A DNA stretch of 64,000 nucleotides. Source: Enterobacter sp. R4-368 (GTDB taxonomy: Bacteria > Pseudomonadota > Gammaproteobacteria > Enterobacterales > Enterobacteriaceae). A model generated the notes under the pieces. It saw nothing but the letters and a program-made list of their open reading frames with translations, ran no database searches and was not told where the DNA came from. The position numbers and the translations under genes were made by a program. Positions 29,207 to 41,153 of the stretch are shown here, piece by piece. The stretch is taken from NCBI RefSeq assembly GCF_000410515.1, contig NC_021500.1, positions 4,216,001 to 4,280,000 on the forward strand, read 5' to 3'. Every line of letters starts with the position of its first letter. The first letter of the stretch is position 1.

Positions 29207-30169
29207 ATGAGTCAGGCGAAAACCGGCATCCTGCTTGCCAATCTGGGCACTCCCGATGCCCCGACCCCCGAAGCGGTGAAACGCTATCTGCGGCAATTCT
29301 TGAGTGACAGACGTGTGGTCGATACGCCGCGTTTATTGTGGTGGCCGCTACTGCGCGGTGTGATCCTGCCTATTCGTTCTCCCCGCGTCGCCAAACTCTA
29401 TCAATCTGTCTGGATGGAAGAGGGCTCACCGCTGATGGTTTACAGCCGCAGGCAGCAGCGGGCACTGGCAGCGCGCTTGCCTGACGTGCCGGTCGTGCTT
29501 GGGATGAGTTACGGTTCGCCGTCGCTGGAAAGCGCGGTCGATGAGTTGCTGGCGCAAGGGGTCGAGCATATTGTGGTGCTGTCGCTCTATCCGCAATACT
29601 CCTGTTCTACCGTTGCCGCCGTGTGGGACGAGCTGGCGCGCATTCTGGCGAAAAAGCGCCATATTCCGGGCGTCTCCTTTATTCGCGACTACGCCGACAA
29701 TGCGGATTACATCGCTGCGCTCGCCAATAGCGTGCGTGCCTCGTTTGCGCAGCATGGCGAGCCGGATTTATTGCTGCTCTCTTACCACGGTATTCCCCAG
29801 CGTTATGCGGCAGAAGGGGATGATTACCCGCAGCGCTGTCGCGATACGACGCGCGAGCTGGTTTCTGCGCTCGACTTACCGCCGGAAAAAGTGATGATGA
29901 CGTTCCAGTCACGCTTTGGTCGCGAACCGTGGTTAACGCCATATACGGATGAAACTCTGAAAATGCTCGGCGAAAAAGGTGTGAAGCATATTCAGGTGAT
30001 GTCCCCGGGTTTTGCAGCCGACTGCCTGGAAACGCTGGAAGAGATCGCCGTGCAAAACCGCGAATTCTTCCTGGAAGCCGGTGGCGAAAAATATGAGTAC
30101 ATTCCGGCGCTTAATGATTCTCCTGAACATATCGAGATGATGGTCAATCTGACGGCCAAATATCGCTGA
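29207..30169 (+). CDS. hemH: Ferrochelatase
   Basis: A 320-residue enzyme inserting Fe2+ into protoporphyrin IX, the last step of haem synthesis. Key family motifs are present: [12 protein letters not shown] near the start, [11 protein letters not shown] with the catalytic histidine (about 194), and the late glutamate-containing CLETLEEI. The start follows AAGAGG. In E. coli the esterase gene aes follows; here hemH is directly followed by gsk. Confidence 0.97.
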   Translation: MSQAKTGILLANLGTPDAPTPEAVKRYLRQFLSDRRVVDTPRLLWWPLLRGVILPIRSPRVAKLYQSVWMEEGSPLMVYSRRQQRALAARLPDVPVVLGMSYGSPSLESAVDELLAQGVEHIVVLSLYPQYSCSTVAAVWDELARILAKKRHIPGVSFIRDYADNADYIAALANSVRASFAQHGEPDLLLLSYHGIPQRYAAEGDDYPQRCRDTTRELVSALDLPPEKVMMTFQSRFGREPWLTPYTDETLKMLGEKGVKHIQVMSPGFAADCLETLEEIAVQNREFFLEAGGEKYEYIPALNDSPEHIEMMVNLTAKYR

Positions 30170-30232
30170 TCGCAGCGCGGGCTGAGAGTGTGTTAACATT
30201 CCCGGCCCGAATGTATGGCGCTAATTACAATC

Positions 30233-31537
30233 ATGAAATTTCCCGGTAAACGTAAATCCAAGCATTATTTCCCCGTTAACGCCCGCGACCCGCTGTTACA
30301 ACAAATTCAGCCCGAGAGCGAATCCGGTACGTGTTGGGTTGTCGGTATCGACCAGACGCTGGTGGATATCGAGGCGAAAGTGGATGATGCGTTTATTACC
30401 CGTTACGGCCTCAGTGCCGGTCATTCACTGGTGATCGCCGACGATGTCGCGGAAGCGCTCTATCAGGAACTGGTCAGGAACGATTTGATCACGCACCAGT
30501 TCGCGGGGGGCACCATCGGCAATACCATGCATAATTACTCTGTGCTGGCGGATGACCGCTCGGTGCTGCTTGGTGTTATGTGCGACAACGTGAAAATCGG
30601 CAGTTATGCCTACCGCTACCTGTGTAACACCTCCAGCCGTACCGATCTCAACTATCTGCAAGGCGTCGATGGCGCCATTGGTCGTTGTTTCACGCTGATT
30701 AGCGACAGCGGCGAGCGCACCTTTGCTATCAGCCCTGGCCATATGAACCAGTTGCGCCCGGAGAGCATCCCGGAAGCGGTGATCGCCGGAGCGTCTGCGC
30801 TGGTGCTCTCCTCTTACCTGGTGCGCTGTAATCCCGGCGAACCGATGCCGGAAGCCACCATGCAGGCGGTGGCGTACGCCAAAAAGCATAACGTGCCGGT
30901 GGTGCTGACGCTCGGCACCAAATATGTGATTGCCGATAACCCGCAGTGGTGGCGTGATTTCCTTAAAGAGAACGTCTCGATCCTGGCGATGAATGAAGAG
31001 GAAGGCCACGCGCTGACCGGCGAAAGCGATCCGCTGCTGGCGGCCGATAAAGCGCTGGATTGGGTTGATCTCGTCCTGTGTACCGCAGGCCCAGTTGGTC
31101 TGTATATGGCCGGTTTCACCGAAGACGAAGCGAAGCGCAAAACCCAGCATCCATTGCTGCCGGGCGCGATTGCCGAATTTAACCAGTACGAGTTCAGCCG
31201 TGCGCTGCGCCACAAAGATTGTGAACATCCGCTGCGCATTTACTCGCACATTGCGCCGTATATGGGCGGGCCGGAAAAAATCATGAATACCAACGGCGCG
31301 GGCGATGGCGCGCTGGCGGCGTTGCTGCATGACATCACCGCCAACAACTACCACCGTACCAACGTGCCGAACTCCAGCAAGCACAAATTCAACTGGTTGA
31401 CGTACTCTTCGCTGGCACAGGTGTGCAAATACGCCAATCGCGTCAGTTACCAGGTGCTGAACCAGCACTCGCCGCGTTTAACGCGCGGTCTGCCGGAACG
31501 CGAAGACAGCCTCGAAGAGGCATACTGGGAACGTTAA
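30233..31537 (+). CDS. gsk: Inosine-guanosine kinase
   Basis: A 434-residue PfkB/ribokinase-family kinase that phosphorylates inosine and guanosine in purine salvage. The C-terminal ATP-binding signature with catalytic Asp is TNGAGDGALAALL (about 355-367). The start at MKFPGKRKSKHYF gives the E. coli length; a second ATG six codons upstream is possible, and neither has a clear ribosome site. A bidirectional terminator separates it from ybaL. Confidence 0.96.
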   Translation: MKFPGKRKSKHYFPVNARDPLLQQIQPESESGTCWVVGIDQTLVDIEAKVDDAFITRYGLSAGHSLVIADDVAEALYQELVRNDLITHQFAGGTIGNTMHNYSVLADDRSVLLGVMCDNVKIGSYAYRYLCNTSSRTDLNYLQGVDGAIGRCFTLISDSGERTFAISPGHMNQLRPESIPEAVIAGASALVLSSYLVRCNPGEPMPEATMQAVAYAKKHNVPVVLTLGTKYVIADNPQWWRDFLKENVSILAMNEEEGHALTGESDPLLAADKALDWVDLVLCTAGPVGLYMAGFTEDEAKRKTQHPLLPGAIAEFNQYEFSRALRHKDCEHPLRIYSHIAPYMGGPEKIMNTNGAGDGALAALLHDITANNYHRTNVPNSSKHKFNWLTYSSLAQVCKYANRVSYQVLNQHSPRLTRGLPEREDSLEEAYWER

Positions 31538-31578
31538 TGTGATTGCCCGACGAAGCCGGGCAGACAATAAGATGAGAC

Positions 31579-31612
31579 AAAGCCGGAGCAGCGTAAGCAC
31601 TCCGGCTTTTTT
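31579..31612. terminator. Bidirectional terminator between gsk and ybaL
   Basis: AAAGCCGGAG-N11-CTCCGGCTTT followed by T on both strands. It ends 4 bp from the ybaL stop and serves both converging genes. Confidence 0.9.
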
Positions 31613-31615
31613 GGA

Positions 31616-33292
31616 TTAACCCGTTACGGCTTCTTCAGCCGGCGGTTTTTCCAGCAATGTCAGCATGGTGTTGGCGATTTCGCGCTCGCCCATGACCACC
31701 TGATTCGCGCCACGTTCGGTGATGTAATCCACTTCATCGTCGTAGTGCGCACGAGCGATAATTTCAATGTGCGGGCACTTCTCACGCGCGGTGGCGACAA
31801 TCTCCCCGGCTTCGTAACCATTTGGAATGGTCAGCAGCAACCAGCGGGCGCAATCGAGATGCGCCAGGTTCATGATCTCTTCGTTAGCGGCATTGCCCAG
31901 CACCGCGCGGATGCCACGCTCACGCAGTTCATCCACGCGAGTGCGTGAAGTTTCAATCACCACCAGCGGAATGCCTTGTGCCATCAGTTTTTCACCCAGC
32001 AGGCTGCCGACGCGGCCAAAACCTACCAGCAACGCGTGGTTGCAGATATCGACCGGGATCTGTTTCTCTTCTTCGATAGCCTCTTCCAGCGTTTGCTCTT
32101 CCAGCGTCTCGGTTTTGTCGAGGTACTTTTCCAGCAGTGTGAACAGCACCGGGTTGAGCATAATCGACAGGATAGCGCCCGCCAGCACCAGATTTTGCCC
32201 GGCCTGCGGCAGCAGGTTCAGCGACATGCCGAGGCCCGCCAGAATAAAGGCGAACTCACCGATCTGCGCAAGGCTTGCGGCGATGGTCAGCGCGGTGCGC
32301 GGCGAGTGGCCAAACATGCGCACCAGCAGGAACGCGGCAACAGATTTACCAAAGATGATGATCGCCAGCGTAGCGAGCACCGCCAGCGGCTGCTCAATGA
32401 GCACCAGCGGATCAAACAGCATACCGACGGAGACAAAGAACAGCACCGCAAACGCGTCGCGCAGCGGCAGCGTATCGTGCGCCGCACGGTGGCTCAGCTC
32501 GGATTCGTTAAGCACCATTCCGGCGAAGAACGCGCCCAGCGCAAACGAAACATCAAACAGCTCCACCGCGCCAAAAGCGATACCGAGCGCCAGTGCCAGC
32601 ACGGAGAGCGTAAACAGCTCGCGTGAGCCGGTCGCCGCGCTGCGCGCCATGATCCACGGCACCAGACGGCGGCCAACCAGCATCATGATGGCGATAAAGG
32701 CCACCACTTTGCCGATGGTGATGCCCATATCCACCGCCAGCGATGCCAGCCCGACATTGCCTTTTTCCACCATTCCGGCGACGGCAGGCAGCAACACCAG
32801 TGTTAGCACCATCACCAGATCTTCTACAATCAGCCAGCCGATAGCGATTTGCCCTCGCTGGCTGTCGATAAGCTGCCGCTCCTCAAGCGCGCGCAGCAGC
32901 ACCACGGTACTGGCGGTGGAGAGACAGAGCCCAAAGACAATGCCGGTCATCAATGACCAATCCAGCATTGCGGAAAGCGCCATACCCAGTAGCGTCGCAA
33001 CAGCAATCTGCGCGATCGCACCGGGAATGGCGATGGACTTTACCGCCATCAGATCCTTCAACGAGAAATGCAGCCCGACGCCGAACATCAACAAAATCAC
33101 GCCCAGCTCCGCAAGCTCCGGCGCGAGTTGGGTATCGGCGACAAAGCCCGGCGTAAACGGCCCGGACAATACACCCGCTATCAGGTAGCCCACCAGTGGA
33201 GAAATACGCAGTTTATTGGCAAGCATGCCGAGGATAAAAGCGAGCACAAGGCCGCCGACAATGGTGGTGATAAGCGGTGTGGCGTGATGCAT
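31616..33292 (-). CDS. ybaL: Kef-type cation:proton antiporter YbaL
   Basis: A 558-residue protein of the CPA2 family. The N-terminal half holds about 12 membrane helices; the C-terminal part (from about residue 415) is a RCK-N domain with the Rossmann start ALLVGFGRVGSLLGE. Family members exchange K+ or Na+ for H+. The start at MHHATPLIT matches E. coli length; an extension to 33340 is rejected. The physiological ion is not established from sequence. Confidence 0.94.
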   Translation of the reverse strand: MHHATPLITTIVGGLVLAFILGMLANKLRISPLVGYLIAGVLSGPFTPGFVADTQLAPELAELGVILLMFGVGLHFSLKDLMAVKSIAIPGAIAQIAVATLLGMALSAMLDWSLMTGIVFGLCLSTASTVVLLRALEERQLIDSQRGQIAIGWLIVEDLVMVLTLVLLPAVAGMVEKGNVGLASLAVDMGITIGKVVAFIAIMMLVGRRLVPWIMARSAATGSRELFTLSVLALALGIAFGAVELFDVSFALGAFFAGMVLNESELSHRAAHDTLPLRDAFAVLFFVSVGMLFDPLVLIEQPLAVLATLAIIIFGKSVAAFLLVRMFGHSPRTALTIAASLAQIGEFAFILAGLGMSLNLLPQAGQNLVLAGAILSIMLNPVLFTLLEKYLDKTETLEEQTLEEAIEEEKQIPVDICNHALLVGFGRVGSLLGEKLMAQGIPLVVIETSRTRVDELRERGIRAVLGNAANEEIMNLAHLDCARWLLLTIPNGYEAGEIVATAREKCPHIEIIARAHYDDEVDYITERGANQVVMGEREIANTMLTLLEKPPAEEAVTG

Positions 33293-33490
33293 TCCGTCTC
33301 CTTTCGTTGGTGCGTGGATCCCACGGTTAAAAACCGACAACTGCGTTACAGTTTATGACAGTTTTCGCCACTATGTTTATGAATAATTGTTGAATTATGA
33401 AGAAAATGGCAATTTAGCTGAAAAAAGATAGCCTGTAGAGTATCCGTAACAGAAATCATGCGCCAGGCACGGGCAGGCAAGAGAAAGCAG

Positions 33491-33513
33491 CGGCCAAAGT
33501 CATACTTTGGCCG
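33491..33513 (-). terminator. Hairpin downstream of fsr
   Basis: CGGCCAAAGT-N3-ACTTTGGCCG, perfect 10-bp stem, 8 bp beyond the fsr stop on the minus strand. There is only a weak T tract after it. Confidence 0.65.
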
Positions 33514-33521
33514 TGAATAAA

Positions 33522-34721
33522 TCAGTGTTGCGGGCGGTTATCGGGCAGGAATATGGTAAGGATGCCGAGTAAAGGCAGGAAAGCACATATTTTATAGACC
33601 AATTCGATGCTGGTATGATCGGCAACCAGCCCTAATACTGCTGCGCCAAGGCCGCCCATCCCGAAGGCAAAACCAAAAAACAGCCCGGAAACCATGCCGA
33701 TACGGCCTGGTAACAGCTCCTGAGCATAAACCAGAATGGCTGAAAACGCCGAGGCGAGCACAAAACCAATAATCACCGTTAAAATCCCGGTCCAGAAGAG
33801 GGTTGCGTAGGGTAAAAGCAGGGTAAATGGCGCGACGCCGAGGATAGAGCCCCAAATCACATATTTTCTGCCAATCTTATCACCCACAGGCCCGCCAATA
33901 ACCGTGCCTGCCGCCACCGCAAACAGGAAGATAAACAGATGCATCTGGGCGTTTTGCACCGACAAATCAAATTTTTGCATTAAATAAAAGGTGAAATAGC
34001 TGCTAATGCTCGCCATATAGAAGTATTTCGAGAAAATGAGGATCAGCAGCACGCAAACTGCCAGCACCACTTTGTTGCGCGGCAGTGGATTGATTACTGA
34101 AACGGGTTTTTTACCTTTATTCACCCGGTGCTGCGCGGCGTACCAGCGGCTTACCTGCATCAGCACAATAATCGCCAGCAGGGCCGCCAGCACAAACCAG
34201 GCAACATTGCCTTTGCCGTAAGGCGCAATGATCACCGCCGCCAGCAATGGTCCAAGCGAGGCCCCAAAGTTGCCGCCGACCTGAAAGATGGATTGCGCCA
34301 GCCCGTGACGCCCGCCAGACGCCATGCGCGCCACGCGCGACGATTCCGGGTGGAACACTGATGAACCCGTTCCTACCAGCGCAGCAGCAACCAGCACCGT
34401 GGTAAAACTTCCCGCCAGCGCCAGCAGCACCAGACCGCTTAAGGTGAAACACATGCCGATGGGCAGCGACCACGGCATCGGGTGTTTATCGGTCAAATAG
34501 CCAACCACTGGCTGCAGCAGCGAGGAAGCGACCTGGAAGGTCAGCGTGATAAAACCGATCTGTACAAACGACAATACAAAGTCGGCCTGCAACAGCGGAT
34601 AAATCGCCAGCAGCAGGGATTGGATCATATCGTTAAGCAGATGCGAGAGGCTGATAGCGCCAAGAATACCGAACGAGGTGCGCGCAGCAGGCGGTGTCTG
34701 CGACGTTTCACTGATTGCCAT
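33522..34721 (-). CDS. fsr: MFS efflux transporter Fsr (fosmidomycin resistance)
   Basis: A 399-residue major facilitator protein with about 12 membrane helices, highly similar to E. coli Fsr (ARTSFGILGAISLSHLLND, FHPESSRVARMASGGRHGLAQ, GDKIGRKYVIWGSILG). It confers fosmidomycin export when overexpressed; the natural substrate is unknown. I chose ATG 34721 (MAISETSQT) over a GTG nine bases upstream. It is divergent from ushA. Confidence 0.94.
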   Translation of the reverse strand: MAISETSQTPPAARTSFGILGAISLSHLLNDMIQSLLLAIYPLLQADFVLSFVQIGFITLTFQVASSLLQPVVGYLTDKHPMPWSLPIGMCFTLSGLVLLALAGSFTTVLVAAALVGTGSSVFHPESSRVARMASGGRHGLAQSIFQVGGNFGASLGPLLAAVIIAPYGKGNVAWFVLAALLAIIVLMQVSRWYAAQHRVNKGKKPVSVINPLPRNKVVLAVCVLLILIFSKYFYMASISSYFTFYLMQKFDLSVQNAQMHLFIFLFAVAAGTVIGGPVGDKIGRKYVIWGSILGVAPFTLLLPYATLFWTGILTVIIGFVLASAFSAILVYAQELLPGRIGMVSGLFFGFAFGMGGLGAAVLGLVADHTSIELVYKICAFLPLLGILTIFLPDNRPQH

Positions 34722-34891
34722 AAATACCACGTATGTTGTCAGAAGAGGTTAGGGATAAAGCACGGTAATGATTCTCTGATTACCATACCTTTGCTGAAAG
34801 TTTGAAGGAAGTTGCGATTCTGAATACATATTTGTCTATTATTGGCAGGCGCTGTAATTTCTCAGTTTATCAATGGGTCAGGGAGGGAAGC

Positions 34892-36544
34892 ATGAGATTG
34901 TTAAAGAAGAGCATTATGCTGGGTCTGCTGGCGGCGATGGGCGTTGCCAGCTGGCAGGTACAGGCTTACGAGCAGGATAAGACCTATAACATCACCATTC
35001 TGCATACCAATGATCATCACGGTCATTTCTGGCGCAGTGATTACGGCGAATATGGTTTATCGGCGCAGAAAACGCTGGTTGATGGCATTCGCAAAGAGGT
35101 AGCGGCCGAAGGCGGCAGCGTGCTGCTGCTGTCCGGCGGCGATATCAACACCGGGGTGCCGGAATCGGATTTACAGGATGCCGAACCCGATTTTCGCGGC
35201 ATGAACCTGATTGGCTACGATGCGATGGCCGTGGGCAACCATGAGTTCGACAACCCGCTCAGCGTACTGCGCCAGCAGGAGAAATGGGCTAAGTTCCCGT
35301 TCCTTTCCGCCAACATTTACCAGAAAAGCACCGGCGAGCGCCTGTTTAAACCGTGGATGATGTTTAATCGCCAGGGGCTGAAAATTGCCGTTATTGGCTT
35401 AACTACCGACGACACGGCGAAAATCGGCAACCCGGAGTTTTTCACCGATATCGAATTCCGCAAACCGGCCGACGAAGCGAAGCTGGTGATTGCTGAGCTG
35501 AAGCAAAACGAAAAACCGGATGTGATCCTGGCGACCACGCATATGGGCCATTACGACAACGGCGAGCACGGCTCGAATGCGCCGGGCGATGTGGAGATGG
35601 CACGCAGCCTGCCAAAAGGCGCGCTGGCAATGATTGTGGGTGGTCACTCACAAGATCCGGTTTGCATGGCGTCTGAAAATAAAAAACAGGTCGATTACGT
35701 GCCTGGGACGCCGTGCGCGCCGGATCAGCAAAATGGCATCTGGATTGTGCAGGCGCATGAGTGGGGCAAATATGTCGGCCGCGCGGATTTCCAGTTCCGT
35801 AACGGCGAGATGAAACTGGTGCGTTACCAGTTGATTCCGGTCAACCTGAAGAAGAAGGTCACCTACGACAACGGCAAAAGCGAGCGCGTACTCTACACGC
35901 CGGAAATTGCTGAAAACCCGCAGATGCTCTCTCTGTTAACGCCGTTCCAGAACAAAGGTAAAGCGCAGTTAGAGGTGAAAATCGGTAACGCGAATGGTCA
36001 TCTGGAAGGCGATCGCAGCAAAGTGCGTTTTGTGCAAACCAACCTCGCACATGTGATCCTCGCCGCGCAAATGGCGCGTACCGGCGCGGATCTGGCGGTG
36101 ATGAGTGGCGGCGGGGTGCGTGACTCTATCGAGGCGGGCGACATTACTTACAAAGACGTGCTGAAAGTGCAGCCGTTCGGCAACACGCTGGTGTATGTCA
36201 ACCTGACCGGTAAAGAGCTGACGGATTACCTCACCGCGGTGGCGCAAATGAAGCCGGATTCAGGCGCGTATCCGCAGTTCGCCAACGTCAGTTTTGTGGC
36301 GAAAGGCGGCAAGCTCAATGATCTCAAAATCAAAGGCGAACCGGTCGATCCGGCGAAAAGCTACCGTCTGGCAACGCTCAGCTTCAACGCAACCGGCGGT
36401 GATGGCTATCCGCGTCTGGATGATAAAGCAGGCTATGTGAATACCGGTTTTATTGACGCTGAAGTGCTGAAAGAGTACATCCAGAAAAACTCACCGCTGG
36501 ATGTGAATGCTTACGAACCTAAAGGGGAGGTGAGCTGGCAGTAA
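34892..36544 (+). CDS. ushA: Periplasmic UDP-sugar hydrolase / 5'-nucleotidase UshA
   Basis: A 550-residue exported metallophosphoesterase. The signal peptide (about 1-25) ends VQA before YEQDKTYNITILHTNDHHGH, where the D-x-H metal site begins; GNHEFD and GGHSQDP complete it. The C-terminal nucleotide-binding domain has FNATGGDGYPRL. It degrades extracellular nucleotides and UDP-sugars. The ATG at 34892 has AGGGAGG upstream, which excludes the longer frame from 34802. It ends 15 bp from the convergent ybaK. Confidence 0.97.
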   Translation: MRLLKKSIMLGLLAAMGVASWQVQAYEQDKTYNITILHTNDHHGHFWRSDYGEYGLSAQKTLVDGIRKEVAAEGGSVLLLSGGDINTGVPESDLQDAEPDFRGMNLIGYDAMAVGNHEFDNPLSVLRQQEKWAKFPFLSANIYQKSTGERLFKPWMMFNRQGLKIAVIGLTTDDTAKIGNPEFFTDIEFRKPADEAKLVIAELKQNEKPDVILATTHMGHYDNGEHGSNAPGDVEMARSLPKGALAMIVGGHSQDPVCMASENKKQVDYVPGTPCAPDQQNGIWIVQAHEWGKYVGRADFQFRNGEMKLVRYQLIPVNLKKKVTYDNGKSERVLYTPEIAENPQMLSLLTPFQNKGKAQLEVKIGNANGHLEGDRSKVRFVQTNLAHVILAAQMARTGADLAVMSGGGVRDSIEAGDITYKDVLKVQPFGNTLVYVNLTGKELTDYLTAVAQMKPDSGAYPQFANVSFVAKGGKLNDLKIKGEPVDPAKSYRLATLSFNATGGDGYPRLDDKAGYVNTGFIDAEVLKEYIQKNSPLDVNAYEPKGEVSWQ

Positions 36545-36559
36545 CCAGCTCCTTATCCG

Positions 36560-37928
<1,369 letters not shown>

Positions 37929-37980
37929 ACGCGCTTCCTGAGTGAAAAATCTCATGCTAGCGCGCGCGGCCAGAAGGTGC

Positions 37981-38006
37981 AAACCCCGCCGGATAAACGG
38001 CGGGGT
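37981..38006. terminator. Hairpin between copA and ybaP
   Basis: AACCCCGCCG-N6-CGGCGGGGTT, 15 bp beyond the copA stop on the minus strand. Short T tract only. Confidence 0.75.
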
Positions 38007-38020
38007 TGTGGCTGTGGCAT

Positions 38021-40519
38021 TTACTGATGAGGTTTAAAGCGCAATAACCGGTTGGCGTTGCTGACTACGGTAATGGACGAGAGCGCCATTGCCGCGCCTG
38101 CGACCACCGGATTGAGCAATGTGCCGGTTAGCGGCCAGAGAATACCTGCGGCAATCGGAATACCCAGCGAATTGTAGACAAACGCGCCGAGCAGGTTCTG
38201 TTTCATATTGCGCAGCGTCGCTTTTGAAATCGCCAGCGCATCGGCAACGCCCAACAGGCTGTGGCGCATCAGCGTGATGGCGGCGGTTTCGATTGCCACA
38301 TCGCTGCCGCCGCCCATCGCGATCCCCACGTCGGCCTGCGCCAGCGCGGGCGCATCGTTAATGCCATCGCCAACCATCGCCACCTGGCGGCCCTGCTGTT
38401 GCAGGTTTTTTATCGCCTCGGCTTTGCCATCCGGCAGCACGCCGGCGATCACCTCATCAATACCCGCCTCTTTAGCGATAGCGTTGGCGGTGGTGGGGTT
38501 GTCACCGGTCAGCATCACCAGGCGGTAGCCTTCACGGTGCAGACGTTGCAGCGCATCGATGCTGTCTTCGCGTAACGGATCGCGGATCGCCAACAGCGCC
38601 ACGGCTTTCCCGTCAATTGCCAGCAGTACCGGCGTGGCGCCCAGGCTTGCCTGAGCGTTCAGCTCATCATCAAGCGCGCGGGTATCCACGTTTTGCTCAG
38701 CCAGCAGTGCCTGGTTGCCAAGCAGCACACTGTGCCCGTCGACCTCACCGCTCACGCCCAGCCCGCGCAGTGTACGGAACTGATTGACCACCGGCAGCGT
38801 CTGCGCGCCTGCTTTTTCGATAATCGCCCGCGCCAGCGGATGGCTGGAACCTTGCTCCAGCGCCGCCGCCAGACGGAGCGCCGTTGCGTCGTCGATATCC
38901 AGCGTTTTCACGCTCACCACTTCCGGTTTGCCGCGCGTCAGGGTGCCGGTTTTATCAAACACGATGGTATCCAGCGTGCTGGCGCGTTGCAGCGCATCGG
39001 CATCGCGAACCAGCACGCCAAACTCCGCCGCGCGACCGACGCCGGAGATAATCGACATCGGCGTTGCCAGCCCCAGCGCACAAGGGCAGGCGATGATCAG
39101 CACCGTGGTGGCGATGACCAGCGTGTAGACAATTTGCGGTGCAGGGCCGAAGACGTACCAGATAGCGCCGCTGAACAAGGCGATAGCGACCACCACCGGC
39201 ACAAACACGGCGGAAATGCGATCGGCAAGCTGGCCGATCTCCGGCTTGCTGCTTTGTGCCTGGCGCACCATGCGAATAATGCGCGACAGCGTGGTGTGGC
39301 TGCCGACGGCGCTGGCGATAAACAGCACGCTGCCGTCCTGTACTACCGTCCCGGCATGAATGCTCTCGCCGGTGCTTTTCTCCTGCGGCACCGGTTCGCC
39401 GGTAAGCATGGCTTCATCGAACCAGGCTTCGCCCTGGCTGATTTCACCATCCACCGGCACGCGATCGCCCGTTGTCAGGCGCAGCGTCATACCCGGCTGA
39501 ACGTCCGCCAGCGGTACATTTTTCTCGCCGTCGGCGGTGATCACGCGTGCGGTGGGCGGGGTTAAATCTAATAAACGCTCAAGCGCTTTAGACGAGCGCT
39601 GTCGCGCGCGGGCTTCCAGCATGTGGCCGAGGTTAATCAAACCGATGATCATCGCGCTGGCTTCGTAATAAAGGTGACGCGCTTCCATCGGGAACCACTG
39701 CGGCCAGATATTGACGCTCATGGAGTAGAGCCAGGCCGCGCCTGTCCCCAGCGCCACCAGCGTATCCATGGTCGCCGTGCCATTACGCAGGCTTTTCCAG
39801 GCGCTGGTGTAAAAATGGCCACCCGCTACGATCATGGCCGCTAGCGTGACAATACCGAGCATGAGCCACAGCGTGCGGTTGGCATCGGTGACCATCATGT
39901 TATCGCCGAGCATGCCCCACACCATGATCGGCACGCCAACCAGCAGCGCGACAATCGCCTGCCAGCGGAAGCGTTTCATGGTGGCGAGCGCGGTTTCCTG
40001 CTGGCGCTCGCGGCGTTTGATGTCATCTTCAATGGCTTCAGCGCCGTAGCCTGCGTTCTCTACGGCGCTGACTAATTCAGCGGCGGGGGCACTGCCCATA
40101 ACCAGCGCGGTGCGCTCCGCCAGGTTGACCCGTGCCTGCGTAACGCCCGGTACGGCCTGTAAGGCCTTTTGCACCCGGGAGACACAACTGGCGCAGCTCA
40201 TGCCGTTGATCAACAGTTGTTGGCTGTCATCAAGCTCGCTGGCTGCCGGAAGCTCAGGTGTGGCCGCTGTCAGTGCTTCCGACGGGAGTGATGACTCTGC
40301 CAGCGGTTTAGCCTTTGGGTGGCTTAAGCTCGCACCATATCCGGCTTCTTTGATGGTTTCGATCAACGCGTCAGCGCTGGCGCTGCCGGTGACTTCCGCA
40401 CGTTCAATGGTGACGTCTGCCTGTTCTACATCCGGGCGTTTTTCCAGGCTCTCTTTGACGCGTTTTACGCAATGGCCGCAGGAGAGGCCATCCAGATCTA
40501 GCGCTATGGTATGAGACAT
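38021..40519 (-). CDS. copA: Cu(I)-exporting P-type ATPase CopA
   Basis: An 832-residue P1B-ATPase. It has two N-terminal metal-binding domains with GLSCGHC (about 11-17) and GMSCASC (about 105-111), the membrane CPC motif (IACPCALG), the phosphorylation site DKTGT, and [10 protein letters not shown]. It exports cytosolic Cu+ to the periplasm. The ATG at 40519 has AAGGAG upstream; the extension to 40687 runs through the promoter and is rejected. A CueR-type promoter lies immediately upstream. Confidence 0.97.
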   Translation of the reverse strand: MSHTIALDLDGLSCGHCVKRVKESLEKRPDVEQADVTIERAEVTGSASADALIETIKEAGYGASLSHPKAKPLAESSLPSEALTAATPELPAASELDDSQQLLINGMSCASCVSRVQKALQAVPGVTQARVNLAERTALVMGSAPAAELVSAVENAGYGAEAIEDDIKRRERQQETALATMKRFRWQAIVALLVGVPIMVWGMLGDNMMVTDANRTLWLMLGIVTLAAMIVAGGHFYTSAWKSLRNGTATMDTLVALGTGAAWLYSMSVNIWPQWFPMEARHLYYEASAMIIGLINLGHMLEARARQRSSKALERLLDLTPPTARVITADGEKNVPLADVQPGMTLRLTTGDRVPVDGEISQGEAWFDEAMLTGEPVPQEKSTGESIHAGTVVQDGSVLFIASAVGSHTTLSRIIRMVRQAQSSKPEIGQLADRISAVFVPVVVAIALFSGAIWYVFGPAPQIVYTLVIATTVLIIACPCALGLATPMSIISGVGRAAEFGVLVRDADALQRASTLDTIVFDKTGTLTRGKPEVVSVKTLDIDDATALRLAAALEQGSSHPLARAIIEKAGAQTLPVVNQFRTLRGLGVSGEVDGHSVLLGNQALLAEQNVDTRALDDELNAQASLGATPVLLAIDGKAVALLAIRDPLREDSIDALQRLHREGYRLVMLTGDNPTTANAIAKEAGIDEVIAGVLPDGKAEAIKNLQQQGRQVAMVGDGINDAPALAQADVGIAMGGGSDVAIETAAITLMRHSLLGVADALAISKATLRNMKQNLLGAFVYNSLGIPIAAGILWPLTGTLLNPVVAGAAMALSSITVVSNANRLLRFKPHQ

Positions 40520-40563
40520 ACTTAATCTCCTTGGTTGTGGTGCTTCAATAGTGACTGTGTAGA

Positions 40564-40594
40564 AGCTTAAACCTTCCATCAAGGGGAAGGTCAA
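40564..40594 (-). promoter_or_regulatory. CueR-dependent copA promoter
   Basis: On the minus strand -35 TTGACC (40589-40594) and -10 TAAGCT (40564-40569) are 19 bp apart, the overlong spacing MerR-family activators need. The dyad ACCTTCC-N7-GGAAGGT at 40571-40591 fills the spacer and matches the known CueR site. Confidence 0.92.
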
Positions 40595-40635
40595 GGTTTT
40601 ATCATGACAAAGAGGCGACAGGTGTTCCATAAACG

Positions 40636-40662
40636 ACAAACCCCACACAAGGCGGGGTTTGT
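40636..40662. terminator. Terminator after the TM2 gene
   Basis: ACAAACCCC-N9-GGGGTTTGT, perfect 9-bp stem between the TM2 gene stop and the copA promoter. Confidence 0.75.
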
Positions 40663-40683
40663 TTATTACCGGCGGGGTAAAAC

Positions 40684-40980
40684 TCAACCGTATTTACGGG
40701 CAAATTCCTGATCGGAGTTGCACAGATAAATAATAAATTCGATGAAAGAGATGATCGCCGGAATAAAGGTCCAGCAAAACAGAAGATAAAGGATCCCCTG
40801 CCATGGTTTCCCTAAATAAAATTTATGCGCGCCAAAACCACCTAAAAAGAAGGCGAACAGCGCAGCAGAAATTCGGCTTTTCTTCCCGGCGGTGTTTTGA
40901 GGCGCGCCGCACTGCGGGCAAGCCACCGCTTCTTTATGTATTTGCTTTCCGCAACCACGGCAAAACGCCATATCACTCAT
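40684..40980 (-). CDS. TM2-domain membrane protein with N-terminal zinc ribbon
   Basis: A 98-residue protein. Residues 7-25 form a zinc ribbon (CRGCGKQ...CPQCG), followed by a TM2 domain with two membrane helices, the [12 protein letters not shown] motif (about 50-61) before the second. The ATG at 40980 follows GGAGTGG. TM2 proteins with this build are common in bacteria and of unknown function. It lies between copA and cueR, where E. coli has ybaS-ybaT; a terminator insulates it from copA, so a copper role is not implied. Confidence 0.87.
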   Translation of the reverse strand: MSDMAFCRGCGKQIHKEAVACPQCGAPQNTAGKKSRISAALFAFFLGGFGAHKFYLGKPWQGILYLLFCWTFIPAIISFIEFIIYLCNSDQEFARKYG

Positions 40981-41153
40981 AACCACTCCTGTGTGTAAAT
41001 CATTTATCATTCTTAGAAATATCCGGCCACATGTTATAGCGAAGCGGCAAGGTGGGTAAATAAAAAACCATTAACAATATGGATATATTTGTTTTATTAC
41101 ATAGCAGCCATTTATAGTGGTTAGCGCAGGTTCTGGTAGTGAGGGGGGAAAAC

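Noticed and set aside
30425..31468. 347-residue open frame antisense to gsk
   Set aside because: Codon pattern is the mirror of gsk; no recognisable domain.
31545..31566. GCCCG...CGGGC repeat after gsk as a possible REP element
   Set aside because: Too short and it lacks the conserved REP head; treated as part of the intergenic terminator region.
31827..33188. 453-residue open frame antisense to ybaL
   Set aside because: Very Ser/Ala-rich and low complexity, as expected from the complement of a membrane protein gene; ybaL aligns end to end with its family.
38693..39565. 290-residue open frame antisense to copA
   Set aside because: His/Arg/Gln-rich shadow of copA with no start context.
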